Source: Lathyrus oleraceus
Taxonomy: Eukaryota; Streptophyta; Magnoliopsida; Fabales; Fabaceae
Direction of reading: 5' to 3'
NCBI RefSeq assembly: GCF_024323335.1
Contig: NC_066579.1
Span: 52,100,771 to 52,164,770, forward strand
DNA length: 64,000 bases
Under the pieces are notes generated by a model. That model saw nothing but the letters and a program-made list of their open reading frames with translations, was not told the DNA's origin and did not search any database. A program made the translations under genes and the position numbers. Each line of letters opens with the position of its first letter. Position 1 is the stretch's first letter. Shown one piece after another: positions 19,993 through 29,696 of this stretch.

Positions 19993-21795
19993 ATGGCCCA
20001 CACAAATGAAAGAGACAGTTACAATGCTAAGCCTCCTGTTTTTGATGGAGAGAAATTCGACTACTGGAAAGATAGAATTGAAAGTTTCTTTCTGGGTTAT
20101 GATGCTGACCTCTGGGACATTGTCACAGATGGATACACACCTCCAGTCTCAGAAAATGGAGTTGAAGTTCCCAGAAGTAAGATGTCAGAAGATCAGAAGT
20201 GTGTCTTCAAAAATCACCACAAGGCCAGAACCATACTTCTCAATGCTATATCTTACAACGAGTATGAAAAGAACACCAACAGAGAAACAGCCAAAGACAT
20301 ACTTGATTCTCTGAAGATGACTCATGAAGGAAACTCCCAAGTCAAAGAGACAAAGGCTCTGGCGCTTATCCAGAAATATGAAGCTTTCAAAATGGAAGAT
20401 GACGAAGCCATAGAGGTAATGTTCTCTATATTCCAAACTCTTATTGCAGGTCTCAAGGTCCTAGACAAAGGATACACAACTGCAGACCACGTCAAAAAGA
20501 TAGTCAGAAGTTTGCCAAAGAAGTGGAGACCCATGGTCACTGCCCTGAAGCTGTCAAAGGATCTGAACAATATAAGTCTTGAAGAGCTTGTTAGTTCCCT
20601 CAGAAGCCATGAGATAGAACTAGAGGAAGATGAGCCTCAGAAAAAGAACAAGTCTGTAGCTCTAAAGTCCAGATCTGAAAGACGCAAATCTGACAGAACC
20701 AAAGCTTTCCAGGCAAAAACTAAAGATGCTGATGACTCTGAACCAGAAGATTCTGATGATGAAGAAGAATTGTCCCTCCTGACCAGAAGAGTTAAACAAC
20801 TCTGGAAGAAGAGGAACAACAACTTCAGAAGACCAAGACCCAGAGGGGATCGATCAGAATCAACCTCAAAAGGTAAAACTAACAAAGATATTACTTGTTA
20901 TGAATGTAAAGAAACAGGTCACTACAGGAATGAATGCCCCAAGCTAAAGAAAGACAATCCCAGAAAAGAAAGTTTCAAGAAAAATACCTTCAGGACAAAG
21001 AAAGGACTAATGGCTACCTGGGATGATAGTGAATCTGGTTCATCAGAATCTGACTCTGATGAACAGGCCAATGTGGCATTTATGGCTACCACGTCCAGAA
21101 GCAGCTCAGATGAAGAATCTGAAGAGGTATTTTCTGAACTCTCTCGATCTGATCTAGAATCATGCTTGTCAGAAACTCTTAGCTCATATCAGAAATTAAA
21201 ACAAAAGTTTAAAAATATAAAAGGCTGTCTTGAAGCAAAATTTGAAGAATGTGGCAAACTTGAGATGACAATTCTAGCACGTGAAGATAAAATCAGATCT
21301 TTAACATTAGAAAGAGATGGAGCAAAAAGAAAATGTTTAGAATTGGAAGAAGTGTTATCTCAAGCTCCACAGACTTCAAATACAATAATTTATAAATACG
21401 AAGAAGCCTTTCAAGAATTTCTGAAAAATGGGATAGGTAGGAGTGTCATGGCATCCATGATTTATGGAGTCAGTCAGAACAATAAAAAGGGAATTGGGTA
21501 TGATCCTAAGGAAGATAAAACTTCTACTGGTGACCAACTTAAATCTCCATTTTCATATCACTATACGCACACACAAGAACAAAAATTTGAAAATGCTAGA
21601 AAACCCAAAGTTATAAGAAACTCTGGGAAAACTAATCAGAAAGGACCCAAGAAACTCTGGGTACCAAAAGATAAGATTGTTTATGTTGCAGATATCCTAT
21701 GCAGCAAAGTTCAGACACCAGTCATGGTACCTGGACTCTGGATGCTCGCGACACATGACGGGAAGAAAGTCTATGTTCCAAAGCCTGGAACTTAA
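19993..21795 (+). CDS. Gag of the SIRE-type element
   Basis: The 600-residue ORF opens with MAHTNERDSY and FDGEKFDYWKDRIESF, the typical UBN2/copia gag start. The capsid-like helical region spans about residues 15-230. A CCHC zinc knuckle (CYECKETGHYRNEC, residues about 302-315) binds nucleic acid. An acidic Ser/Glu segment and a coiled coil (about 390-450) follow. The frame ends at 21795 after running 119 nt past the start of the pol frame. The last about 30 residues overlap the protease in another frame and are probably not native. Translation of pol therefore needs either recoding or an ancestral frame now lost. Confidence 0.9.
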   Translation: MAHTNERDSYNAKPPVFDGEKFDYWKDRIESFFLGYDADLWDIVTDGYTPPVSENGVEVPRSKMSEDQKCVFKNHHKARTILLNAISYNEYEKNTNRETAKDILDSLKMTHEGNSQVKETKALALIQKYEAFKMEDDEAIEVMFSIFQTLIAGLKVLDKGYTTADHVKKIVRSLPKKWRPMVTALKLSKDLNNISLEELVSSLRSHEIELEEDEPQKKNKSVALKSRSERRKSDRTKAFQAKTKDADDSEPEDSDDEEELSLLTRRVKQLWKKRNNNFRRPRPRGDRSESTSKGKTNKDITCYECKETGHYRNECPKLKKDNPRKESFKKNTFRTKKGLMATWDDSESGSSESDSDEQANVAFMATTSRSSSDEESEEVFSELSRSDLESCLSETLSSYQKLKQKFKNIKGCLEAKFEECGKLEMTILAREDKIRSLTLERDGAKRKCLELEEVLSQAPQTSNTIIYKYEEAFQEFLKNGIGRSVMASMIYGVSQNNKKGIGYDPKEDKTSTGDQLKSPFSYHYTHTQEQKFENARKPKVIRNSGKTNQKGPKKLWVPKDKIVYVADILCSKVQTPVMVPGLWMLATHDGKKVYVPKPGT

Positions 21796-24763
21796 AGACG
21801 CTGGATTCGTAGGCTTCGGAGGAAATCAGAAAGGAAGGATCAGAGGCTCCGGAACTATTGGTAATGGTACTCCTCCCTCTATATCTGATGTTCTTTACGT
21901 AGAAAGATTAATGCATAATTTGTTATCCATAAGTCAATTAAGTGATAACGGTTATGACGTAATCTTTAATCAAAAAACATGTAAAGTCATAAATCAAAAC
22001 AATGGTTCAGTCCTATTCACAGGCAAGAGGAAAAACAATATTTATAAAATTAATCTGTCTGATTTAAAAGAACAAAATGTTAAATGTCTGATGTCTGTTC
22101 ACGAAGAGCAATGGGTATGGCATAGACGCTTGGGCCACATTAGCATGAGAAAACTATCTCAGCTAAATAAACTCGAGTTAGTCAGAGGCCTACCTAAACT
22201 GAAGTTCTCTTCAGATGCTCTATGTGAGGCATGTCAGAAAGGAAAATTTTCAAAAACGTCTTTCAAAAAGAAAAATGTTGTTTCTACCTCTAAGCCTCTG
22301 GAACTTCTCCACATTGACTTATTTGGTCCTGTGAAAACAACATCAGTCAATGGAAAGAAGTATGGACTAGTCATTGTTGATGATTACAGTCGCTGGACAT
22401 GGGTAAAATTCCTAAAGCACAAGAGTGAGTCTCACTCTGTATTCACTAGTTTCTGTTCCAAAGTGCAAAAAGAATTTGACTCTAAGATTATCAGAGTCAG
22501 AAGTGATCATGGTGGGGAATATGAAAATAAATCCTTTGAGGAATTATTTGACTCTAATGGAATATCCCATGATTTCTCCTGCCCTAGAACTCCACAACAA
22601 AATGGAGTTGTAGAGAGGAAGAATAGGACACTCCAAGAGATGGCCAGAACTATGATAAATGAAACTAATATGGCAAAGCACTTTTGGGCCGAAGCTGTAA
22701 ATACAGCGTGTTACATTCAGAATAGAATCTCCATAAGACCTATTCTGGATAAGACTCCCTATGAACTGTGTAAAGGAAGGAAACCAAACATTTCATATTT
22801 TCATCCATTTGGATGTTCTTGCTTTATTTTAAACACTAAAGAACATCTGAACAAGTTTGATTCCAAAGCACAGAAAGGTATTATGTTAGGATACTCAGAA
22901 CGCTCTAAAGGCTACAGAGTATACAACACAGAAACCAAAATTGTGGAAGAATCAATTCATGTCAGATTTGATGATAAGCTTGACCCTGAAAAGTCAAAGC
23001 TAGTTGAAAATTTTGCAGATCTAGAAATCACCCTTGCAGGATATGATAAAGCTCCAGAAGCAACTATCCCTCAGAACACTGAGGAAATTAAATCCCCAGA
23101 AATCCCAAAGAAAGTTAAAAGTCGTATCAACGTATTTGAAGATTTGATTCTGGGCAACAAGGACGAACCTGTCAGAACCAGATCTACCTTCAGGACCTCT
23201 GAAGATACTCCTCTGGGACTAGTGTCTCTGATCGAGCCTACGTCCTGTGATGAAGCACTTCAAGATAACGACTGGGTTTCAGCCATGCAAGAAGAATTAG
23301 ATCAATTCACAAAGAATGATGTATGGGATCTTGTTCCAAAGCCCAGAGGCACTCACGTTATTGGAACCAGATGGGTATTCAGAAACAAGCTGAATGAGAA
23401 AGGAGAAGTCGTCAGAAACAAAGCTCGACTGGTAGCTCAAGGTTACAGTCAACAAGAAGGTATTGACTACAATGAAACCTTTGCTCCAGTCGCAAGGTTA
23501 GAATCTATTAGTCTTCTTGTCTCTTTTGCTATAAACCACTCTATCAAATTATATCAAATGGATGTCAAGAGCGCATTCCTTAATGGTTATATATCAGAAG
23601 AAGTGTATGTCAACCAACCTCCAGGATTTGAAAATCCAAACTTTCCAGAACATGTTTTTAAACTTAAAAAATCTTTATATGGACTTAAACAAGCTCCCAG
23701 AGCTTGGTATGAACGTTTAAGCAATTTTCTTCTGGAACACAATTTTATCAGAGGAAAAGTTGACTCCACACTCTTCTGTAAGAACCTTAACAATGATCTC
23801 ATGATATGCCAGATATACGTTGATGATATTATTTTTGGTTCAGCTAACGCCTCTGTTTGTCAAGAATTCTCTGAGTTAATGCAGGTAGAATTTGAAATGA
23901 GCTTAATGCAAGAACTAAAGTTCTTTCTGGGAATTCAAATTAATCAAACTTCAGAAGTCACGTACGTTCATCAAAGTAAATACATTAAAGATGTTCTGAA
24001 GAAATTTGACATGACTGACTGCAACTCTGCAAAAACTCCCATGCACCCAACATGCATTCTTGAAAAGGAAGAAGTAAGCAAAAAGGTTTGTCAGAAGCTC
24101 TATCGAGGTATGATAGGCTCTCTTCTCTATCTAACTGCTACTCGACCTGATATTCTCTTTAGTGTCTGTCTCTGTGCCAGATTCCAATCAGATCCTAGAG
24201 AAACTCACTTAACAGCAGTTAAGAGAATTCTCAAATATCTGAAAGGAACTCCTAACCTGGGCCTGATGTATGAGAAAACATCAGAGTATAGACTTTCGGG
24301 TTACTGTGATGCAGATTATGCAGGAGATAGATTAGAACGAAAAAGCACATCTGGAAATTGCCAGCTCCTGGGAAACAATCTGATATCCTGGGCCAGCAAG
24401 AGACAGTCAACTATCGCTCTATCTACTGCAGAAGCAGAATACATCTCAGCATCACTTTGCACAACTCAGATGCTCTGGATGAAGAATCAGTTAGAAGATC
24501 TGCAAATCTTCGAGAGTAACATTCCTATCTTCTGTGATAACACTGCTGCCATTTGTCTAAGTAAGAATCCCATTCTACACTCCAGAGTTAAGCACATTGA
24601 AATAAAACATCATTTTATCAGAGACTATGTTCAGAAAGGGATAGTAACATTGAAGTTCATTGATACAGATCATCAATGGGCAGATATATTTACTAAGCCT
24701 TTAGCTGAAGATAGATTTCTTTTTATCTTAGAAAATCTGAACATTCAAAATTGCCCTGAATAA
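21677..24763 (+). CDS. Pol of the SIRE-type element: protease, integrase, RT, RNase H
   Basis: The 1028-residue frame is unbroken. The protease active site is DSG at residues 20-22 (DSGCSRHMTG). The pre-integrase domain (WHRRLGHISMRKL) and zinc finger (CEACQKGK) follow. The integrase triad is D214, D277, E313 with the canonical 35-residue spacing (DLFGP, RSDHGGEYE, NGVVERKN). RT has YVDD at 714-717 with KSAFLNG and LYGLKQAPRAWY upstream. RNase H shows CDADYAGD, STAEAEY and DNTAA. The listed Met is not a biological start; the product would be a gag-pol polyprotein. All catalytic residues are present, making this the only apparently functional enzyme set in the window. Confidence 0.93.
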   Translation: MFMLQISYAAKFRHQSWYLDSGCSRHMTGRKSMFQSLELKDAGFVGFGGNQKGRIRGSGTIGNGTPPSISDVLYVERLMHNLLSISQLSDNGYDVIFNQKTCKVINQNNGSVLFTGKRKNNIYKINLSDLKEQNVKCLMSVHEEQWVWHRRLGHISMRKLSQLNKLELVRGLPKLKFSSDALCEACQKGKFSKTSFKKKNVVSTSKPLELLHIDLFGPVKTTSVNGKKYGLVIVDDYSRWTWVKFLKHKSESHSVFTSFCSKVQKEFDSKIIRVRSDHGGEYENKSFEELFDSNGISHDFSCPRTPQQNGVVERKNRTLQEMARTMINETNMAKHFWAEAVNTACYIQNRISIRPILDKTPYELCKGRKPNISYFHPFGCSCFILNTKEHLNKFDSKAQKGIMLGYSERSKGYRVYNTETKIVEESIHVRFDDKLDPEKSKLVENFADLEITLAGYDKAPEATIPQNTEEIKSPEIPKKVKSRINVFEDLILGNKDEPVRTRSTFRTSEDTPLGLVSLIEPTSCDEALQDNDWVSAMQEELDQFTKNDVWDLVPKPRGTHVIGTRWVFRNKLNEKGEVVRNKARLVAQGYSQQEGIDYNETFAPVARLESISLLVSFAINHSIKLYQMDVKSAFLNGYISEEVYVNQPPGFENPNFPEHVFKLKKSLYGLKQAPRAWYERLSNFLLEHNFIRGKVDSTLFCKNLNNDLMICQIYVDDIIFGSANASVCQEFSELMQVEFEMSLMQELKFFLGIQINQTSEVTYVHQSKYIKDVLKKFDMTDCNSAKTPMHPTCILEKEEVSKKVCQKLYRGMIGSLLYLTATRPDILFSVCLCARFQSDPRETHLTAVKRILKYLKGTPNLGLMYEKTSEYRLSGYCDADYAGDRLERKSTSGNCQLLGNNLISWASKRQSTIALSTAEAEYISASLCTTQMLWMKNQLEDLQIFESNIPIFCDNTAAICLSKNPILHSRVKHIEIKHHFIRDYVQKGIVTLKFIDTDHQWADIFTKPLAEDRFLFILENLNIQNCPE

Positions 24764-25240
24764 AATGTGCCTCTGAAGATGTAAAATGAGACTCTGACAT
24801 AAACAAATGAGCTTCTGTCTCTGACTCTAATACTTCTACCAAGTTAAGAAGATATCTGAGTTAGAAATCTCCAGGAACCAATCCTTTGGTATTCCTGAAG
24901 ATCAGATACATTAAACCACGTGGAGCACTTAGCGTCTAACCTTGGAACTTCTAGACAGCTGTCCAGAAGAAATTCAAAGGCCAGACGTTTGAGATCTCCT
25001 CGAGTAGTGTGCATACTGTTGGGATTAAACATTCATTAATGAGCCATAATCATTTTTCCCCCAAGCGTGCTAACTTGGTTTTTGTGCTAACGCTGAATTG
25101 TGTGTCGTTTTGCATGTGTTTTTGTTTAAGTATTTAAACACTCCTCTCACACTTCACACACTTTTCACTCTCACTCACTCTCAAACCATTCTCTGAAGCA
25201 TTTCTGCAAGCAGTTCATCTTCAACTCATCTTCATCAACA
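24764..25240 (+). other. Spacer between pol and env-like ORF of the SIRE element
   Basis: There is no ORF of note. CT-rich stretches near 25130-25200 (repeated CACTC) precede the env-like ATG at 25241. How the downstream ORF is expressed (subgenomic splicing or otherwise) is not evident. Confidence 0.5.
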
Positions 25241-27498
25241 ATGGATGCTCAACAACAACAAGTTTTCAACTTTTCTCAGCAAATGGAATCAAGCACCACA
25301 GCCCAATGCTCAAACACTTCCACTCCAACAGTTACAGGCGTATCCATTACTCCAGTGTACAAGGAACCCCATGTTCTTGATCGTGAGCCTCATATTAACC
25401 TGGAAACACCCTTTGAGGGACTGGAAGTCTTATGTGAATCACTGGTAGACTTCAACAACATGAAGAGAAACAGAGTAGATCTTACTGAAGAACTTCGTCA
25501 ACAAGGTTGGGAAAACTACTTTCAACGGCTCTATGGCCCTGTTTACCCAAACCTCATCAAAGAGTTCTGGAGATTTGCTGACGCTGATGATCATTTCATC
25601 GTATCCTACGTGTTGGGGGTCAAGATAGTGATTACTGAAAAGTCAATTGCTTCTTTGCTAAACATGGAGAAAACTGGAGGAAGAAGAATCTACGACATCA
25701 ACCCTAGATCAAGGTACATTGTTCAAGTAATCAATCCCACCATCTTCAAACCTAACACTGAAGGCAATCCATCAAAGAACAAAGAACTTCATCAGAACCT
25801 CAGAGTATGGCTCAAGATCATTCTGGGAACCATTCATCACCGCCCAACATCAAACTCCTCTGACTACATCAATACAGATCAGAAGTGTATTCTGTATTGC
25901 ATTCACAAGGGTTTGAAGCTCTGCCTCCCAGCACTACTCTTCAAGTATCTCAGAGATTCTGTACGGGAGACCAGAAACAACATGAAACCCAGAACCTACA
26001 TCCCTCTGGGAAGACTCCTGTCTGATGTTTTCATCGAAAATGGGCTTGTAGATCATCAGGAGAAGAACAAGCTTATGGAAGATCTGGCGATAGATACTAG
26101 AAGGCCTCTGAACTCCAGAAACCTAAAGAGCATGGGAATTCTGAAGAAGATTCAAGTCAAACCCACGCTAGACACCTCCTGGGACGCCTTGAAAGATCAG
26201 AGGAAGCTGCCACATGGTCTTGCAAGGTTCTTCAAGAATGAACCCAGAGATGTAATCCTTCACTACTTGCAGCGTCTGAAGGATGAAGGAGTTGACATCT
26301 CTGACTTCAGACTGGACGATTGTCTAGATTCAGAAGAAGACTTCGTCAAGTACAAAAGAGGTCCCTCTGAAAAGAAGTCTTCAAAGGCAAAGAAAGCAAG
26401 GCTAGGAGAAACTTTTGAAACAAGATCTCCAGTGCCTCTGCAAGTATCTACTGGTAAGTCTGCTCCCTCTATTCCCTCTGAACCTCCTGTGGCTTCCTCT
26501 AATCCTTTCCCAGCACCTATCTACACCACCTCTGAAACCCCACCTTCTACAACCAGAACCTCACAACCTCGACCTAAATTTAATCTTGCCCATACATCAC
26601 TACCTCTATCCGAAGCTGAAGAACTTAATCAAACCACCTCTTCATCTTCAAACCCAGAATCACCCCCTACCTTATCCTCTCCTCTGACCCAGAACCTTCT
26701 GACCCCGTTTCTCCCACTTTAGCTCACCTTTATTCTCTAAACGGAAACTCACAACAACCACAACAACCTCCACCTGAACCTGAAGTCACTTCACCACCCC
26801 CAGAACAAACAACCAACAACCCTTCTAAAGCTCAACCCTCTGACATCAACCCCCAGAACACTTCCGCTGAACCTGAACCTCTAACATTAAACTTAAACCC
26901 TCCAAACTCTCCACCCCAAACATCTGAACCTGAACCTGAACATTCCATGCCTACCCTTGAGGAAGCCATAATGTTGTTCGCAGGGGCGTCAGTACAGAAG
27001 GTCAAGTCTCTGACCATTAACTCTGGCATCAGTGATGATCCTGACTCTGTAAGGACACACTGGAACAGAGTCATTGGCTGGATGACTTCTGAAGCCTTCA
27101 AGCTGAAGCACATCTCTGAGCAAGTCAGAAACGACTTCATCAGAGATGCTGAGGCAAGACTACAGGAAAAACTTGCCAGAGAAGCTGAAGAAGAAGCAAG
27201 AAGACAAGAAGAAGAAAGAGCTCGACAAGCAGAAATCCAAAGGGCAAAGGAAGCTGAAGCCAAAGCTCTGGCCGATGCTGCTGAAGCTGAAGCGAAGGCC
27301 GCTGCTGAAGCACAGAGTGCTCTGACTCAGGGGGAGTCCTCCACTATTGTCCCTATGGTTCTCCAGACACTTGAAGAACTTAAGAAAGACCAGAAGGAAC
27401 TCCGTGCCAGAATGGATAAACAGGATACCGTCAACGACAATATTCAGAACATGCTGGCTCAACTGCTTCAGAGAATGCCTCCGCCTCCCAACCCTTAG
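25241..27498 (+). pseudogene. env-like ORF of the SIRE-type element, one frameshift
   Basis: The first part (25241-26722, 493 residues) starts MDAQQQQVF. It carries the conserved block GWENYFQRLYGPVYPNLIKE / VLGVKIVITEKSIASLL, shared with the env-like family and resembling the 'putative plant transposon protein' domain. A Ser/Pro/Thr-rich linker follows. The frame ends in that linker, but frame 1 is open from about 26680 to 27498 and continues the proline-rich linker. It ends in a conserved segment (TLEEAIMLFAGASVQKV), a long Glu/Ala/Arg coiled coil and a terminal helix. One indel near 26680 therefore splits an ORF of about 750 codons. No clear signal peptide or membrane anchor is visible. 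Confidence 0.75.
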
Positions 27499-27894
27499 GC
27501 ACTTAGGATTCTTCTTGTTTGTTGCCTTGTGTTCCTTGTTCTGATATTTGCTTGTTTGTTTTCTTGCCGTTGTCTCTGTTGCTCTATTAATATAATATCT
27601 TTTTGAGCATTTTGTTCATGTCTTTTTGGTTCTGACAAAAAGGGGGAGAAATCAATATAGCTCTGATGAAAAATTGCCTAATACCCTAAGCACTCTGTAA
27701 CATGTTTTTCTTAAAAATAAATTCATCTAACATTGGACTTAAGAAATTGCAGATAGTATCGAAACTTCAGTGCTTGGAAACTCTGGTAAGAACTTCTGAA
27801 CTCCCTAGCTCATCTCAGGGGGAGCTCCTGATCTAACATTTCCTGTTTCATCTATTATTTAAGTTTGTTTTGTCATCATCAAAAAGGGGGAGAT
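27499..27894 (+). other. 3' UTR of the SIRE element with two polypurine tracts
   Basis: There is no gene. AAAAAGGGGGAGAA at 27637-27650 lies just after the env-like ORF, and AAAAAGGGGGAGA at 27881-27893 lies directly before the 3' LTR. The second is the functional plus-strand primer by position. The first is a near-identical copy about 240 bp upstream. Confidence 0.75.
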
Positions 27895-28544
27895 TGTAAG
27901 AACAAAAATTGTTCTACAACAGATTCCATGATTTTGATGATAACAAAGGATGAAACCAAAAATGGCACCCTAACGAAAAGTTTCTAAGTGTGCAGGGTTC
28001 TAAGGAAAGAAGGAAGATATCTGATGACGTCATCAGATACAGAATCATATCATATACAAATTATCAGAAGATCAGAAGCATTTGAAGTAGAAACACGCTC
28101 AAGAAGTTCTAACTCTGAGCAAAACAACAGAACGTCAGAAGCATCTGAAGAAGAATTGCACTCTAGAAGTTCTGACTCTGAACAACGGTATACCATTCCA
28201 AAAGCTCTCAGCGTTATCTGAATACTTCATCAGAACTCCTTAAGATAAACATCAGAAGCTCCGAATCAACACAGGAAGATTCCAAGATTCCCAGAGTCAC
28301 GCAGACTTTGATAATGAATTTCCTAATACAGAAAGAGTAACGTTAACTTCAAATTTAAATGGAAAGGAACTATATTTGGAAAGAAGTTATTCAGGGAGAC
28401 AAAGTTGTTTTGGCAAGAAACAACAGAAGTTATGGCATTAATTCCTATTCAAGACATACTATCTGCCATCAATTTCAACGGTCCTTTCACTCCTATATAA
28501 AGGACGGCAATCAACATTGAGAGGCGTGCAAGCATACACTGAAA

Positions 28545-28588
<44 letters not shown>

Positions 28589-28952
28589 ATTTCACAAAGC
28601 TTTTTGCTTAGAAAGTGAAACACTTGTGTTCTTACTATTGTAATATTTGCTTATCTTAGAAGCACTATAGATTACATTGTCTTTTATCTATTGCTTTATT
28701 TCCTCAAGTGACTCTGCGCAGTCTGTATACTTGAGAGGACTAAGAGATCCTTCTCTTAGACGTTGGTTGTAAACAATCTTTCAAGATTAGTGGATTAAGT
28801 CCTTGTTGAAGGCGAAATCACCTTGGTCGGGTGGACTGGAGTAGCTTTGTGTTATAAGCGAACCAGTATAAATTCCTTGTGTGGTCTTTATTTTGAAAAG
28901 CGCTTATTTTCCAAACAATTCAAACCCCCCTTTCTTGTTTTTCTCACCTTCA
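27895..28952 (+). repeat. 3' LTR of the SIRE-type element
   Basis: The LTR is 1058 bp, nearly identical to 18869-19910, with the same palindrome (28018-28039), 63-bp repeat (from 28072 and 28135) and TATA box (28494-28501). The CT tract (about 28550-28584) is longer, accounting for the length difference. CATAT (28953-28957) is the target duplication. Confidence 0.95.
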
Positions 28953-29696
28953 CATATAACTAGTCACATGTCCACTTATTTGATCTAACCTCTCAGCTAT
29001 TTGGGCCATCATGACCTTTTCTCCCTTGAGAGTGAGGTTAAGTCTGAGTTTCTGGTGTGACATCCTTGTCTAACATTTCCCATAGACTTGGATTCCATTA
29101 CTCTTGAGGGTTCTTCTAGCAGCTGTACTTATCTTCATCCCTTCCTTTTTGTCATAGGTACACTTTGAGGAATAATCCATTTGAGAGATCCACATGTAAC
29201 AATTGTCTTTGGTCCTGATTCTTTTCATAATCACTTCACTGTCTTTGTTAATAATCAGACATTCAGTTTTAGTGAAGTTGACATTCAATTCTTGATCACA
29301 TAGTTGACTGATGCTTATTAGATTTGCAGTCAAGCCCTTAACCAGTACGATATTGTCAAGTTTAGGAACTCCAGGACAATCAAGCTTGCTTATCCCCTTT
29401 ATTTCACCCTTTACTCCATCACCAAAGGTTACATAGCTTATGACATGAGGGTGAAGATCAGTTATCAAGTCTATGTTTCCAGTCATGTGTCTAGAACATC
29501 CACTATCAAAATACCACTCTTCTTTGGCTAAGATTCTAAGGGGAATGTGAGCTATTGGACTTGTAACATTAGTCTTAGGAACCCATTTCTTCTTGTTGAT
29601 AGGCATGTGTTGTTGATAGTGAGTCTGTTGATGAATAGGGGTAGGGTAACCATACAGCTTATAGAAGAAGGGCTTTAGGTGACCAAATTTTCTCAC
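28953..29696 (-). pseudogene. Protease region of the outer copia element
   Basis: 29696-29070 encodes KKKWVPK followed by the copia protease motif DSGCSRHMTG, then VKGLTANLISISQLCD, the stretch that normally leads to the pre-integrase domain. After a stop at 29070 a different frame reads an unidentified segment (MMAQIAERLDQISG) up to the SIRE insertion site and beyond it at 18863. Integrase and RT are missing. The zinc-finger-containing start of this frame is shifted relative to gag (29659-30366), so a frameshift lies at about 29660-29700. Confidence 0.75.

Larger units (their letters stand above)
18869..28952 (+). mobile_element. SIRE-type Ty1/copia retrotransposon, full length, young
   Basis: LTRs 18869-19910 and 27895-28952 begin TGTAAGAAC and end CACCTTCA. 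They are flanked by the exact target duplication CATAT (18864-18868 and 28953-28957). Internally, in order: an initiator-Met-type primer site, gag, pol, env-like ORF, two polypurine tracts. The LTRs differ at roughly 12 substitutions by eye (about 1%) plus CT-repeat length, so this is the most recent insertion in the nest. Pol is intact. Gag and pol are in different frames and the env-like ORF has one frameshift. Confidence 0.95.
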
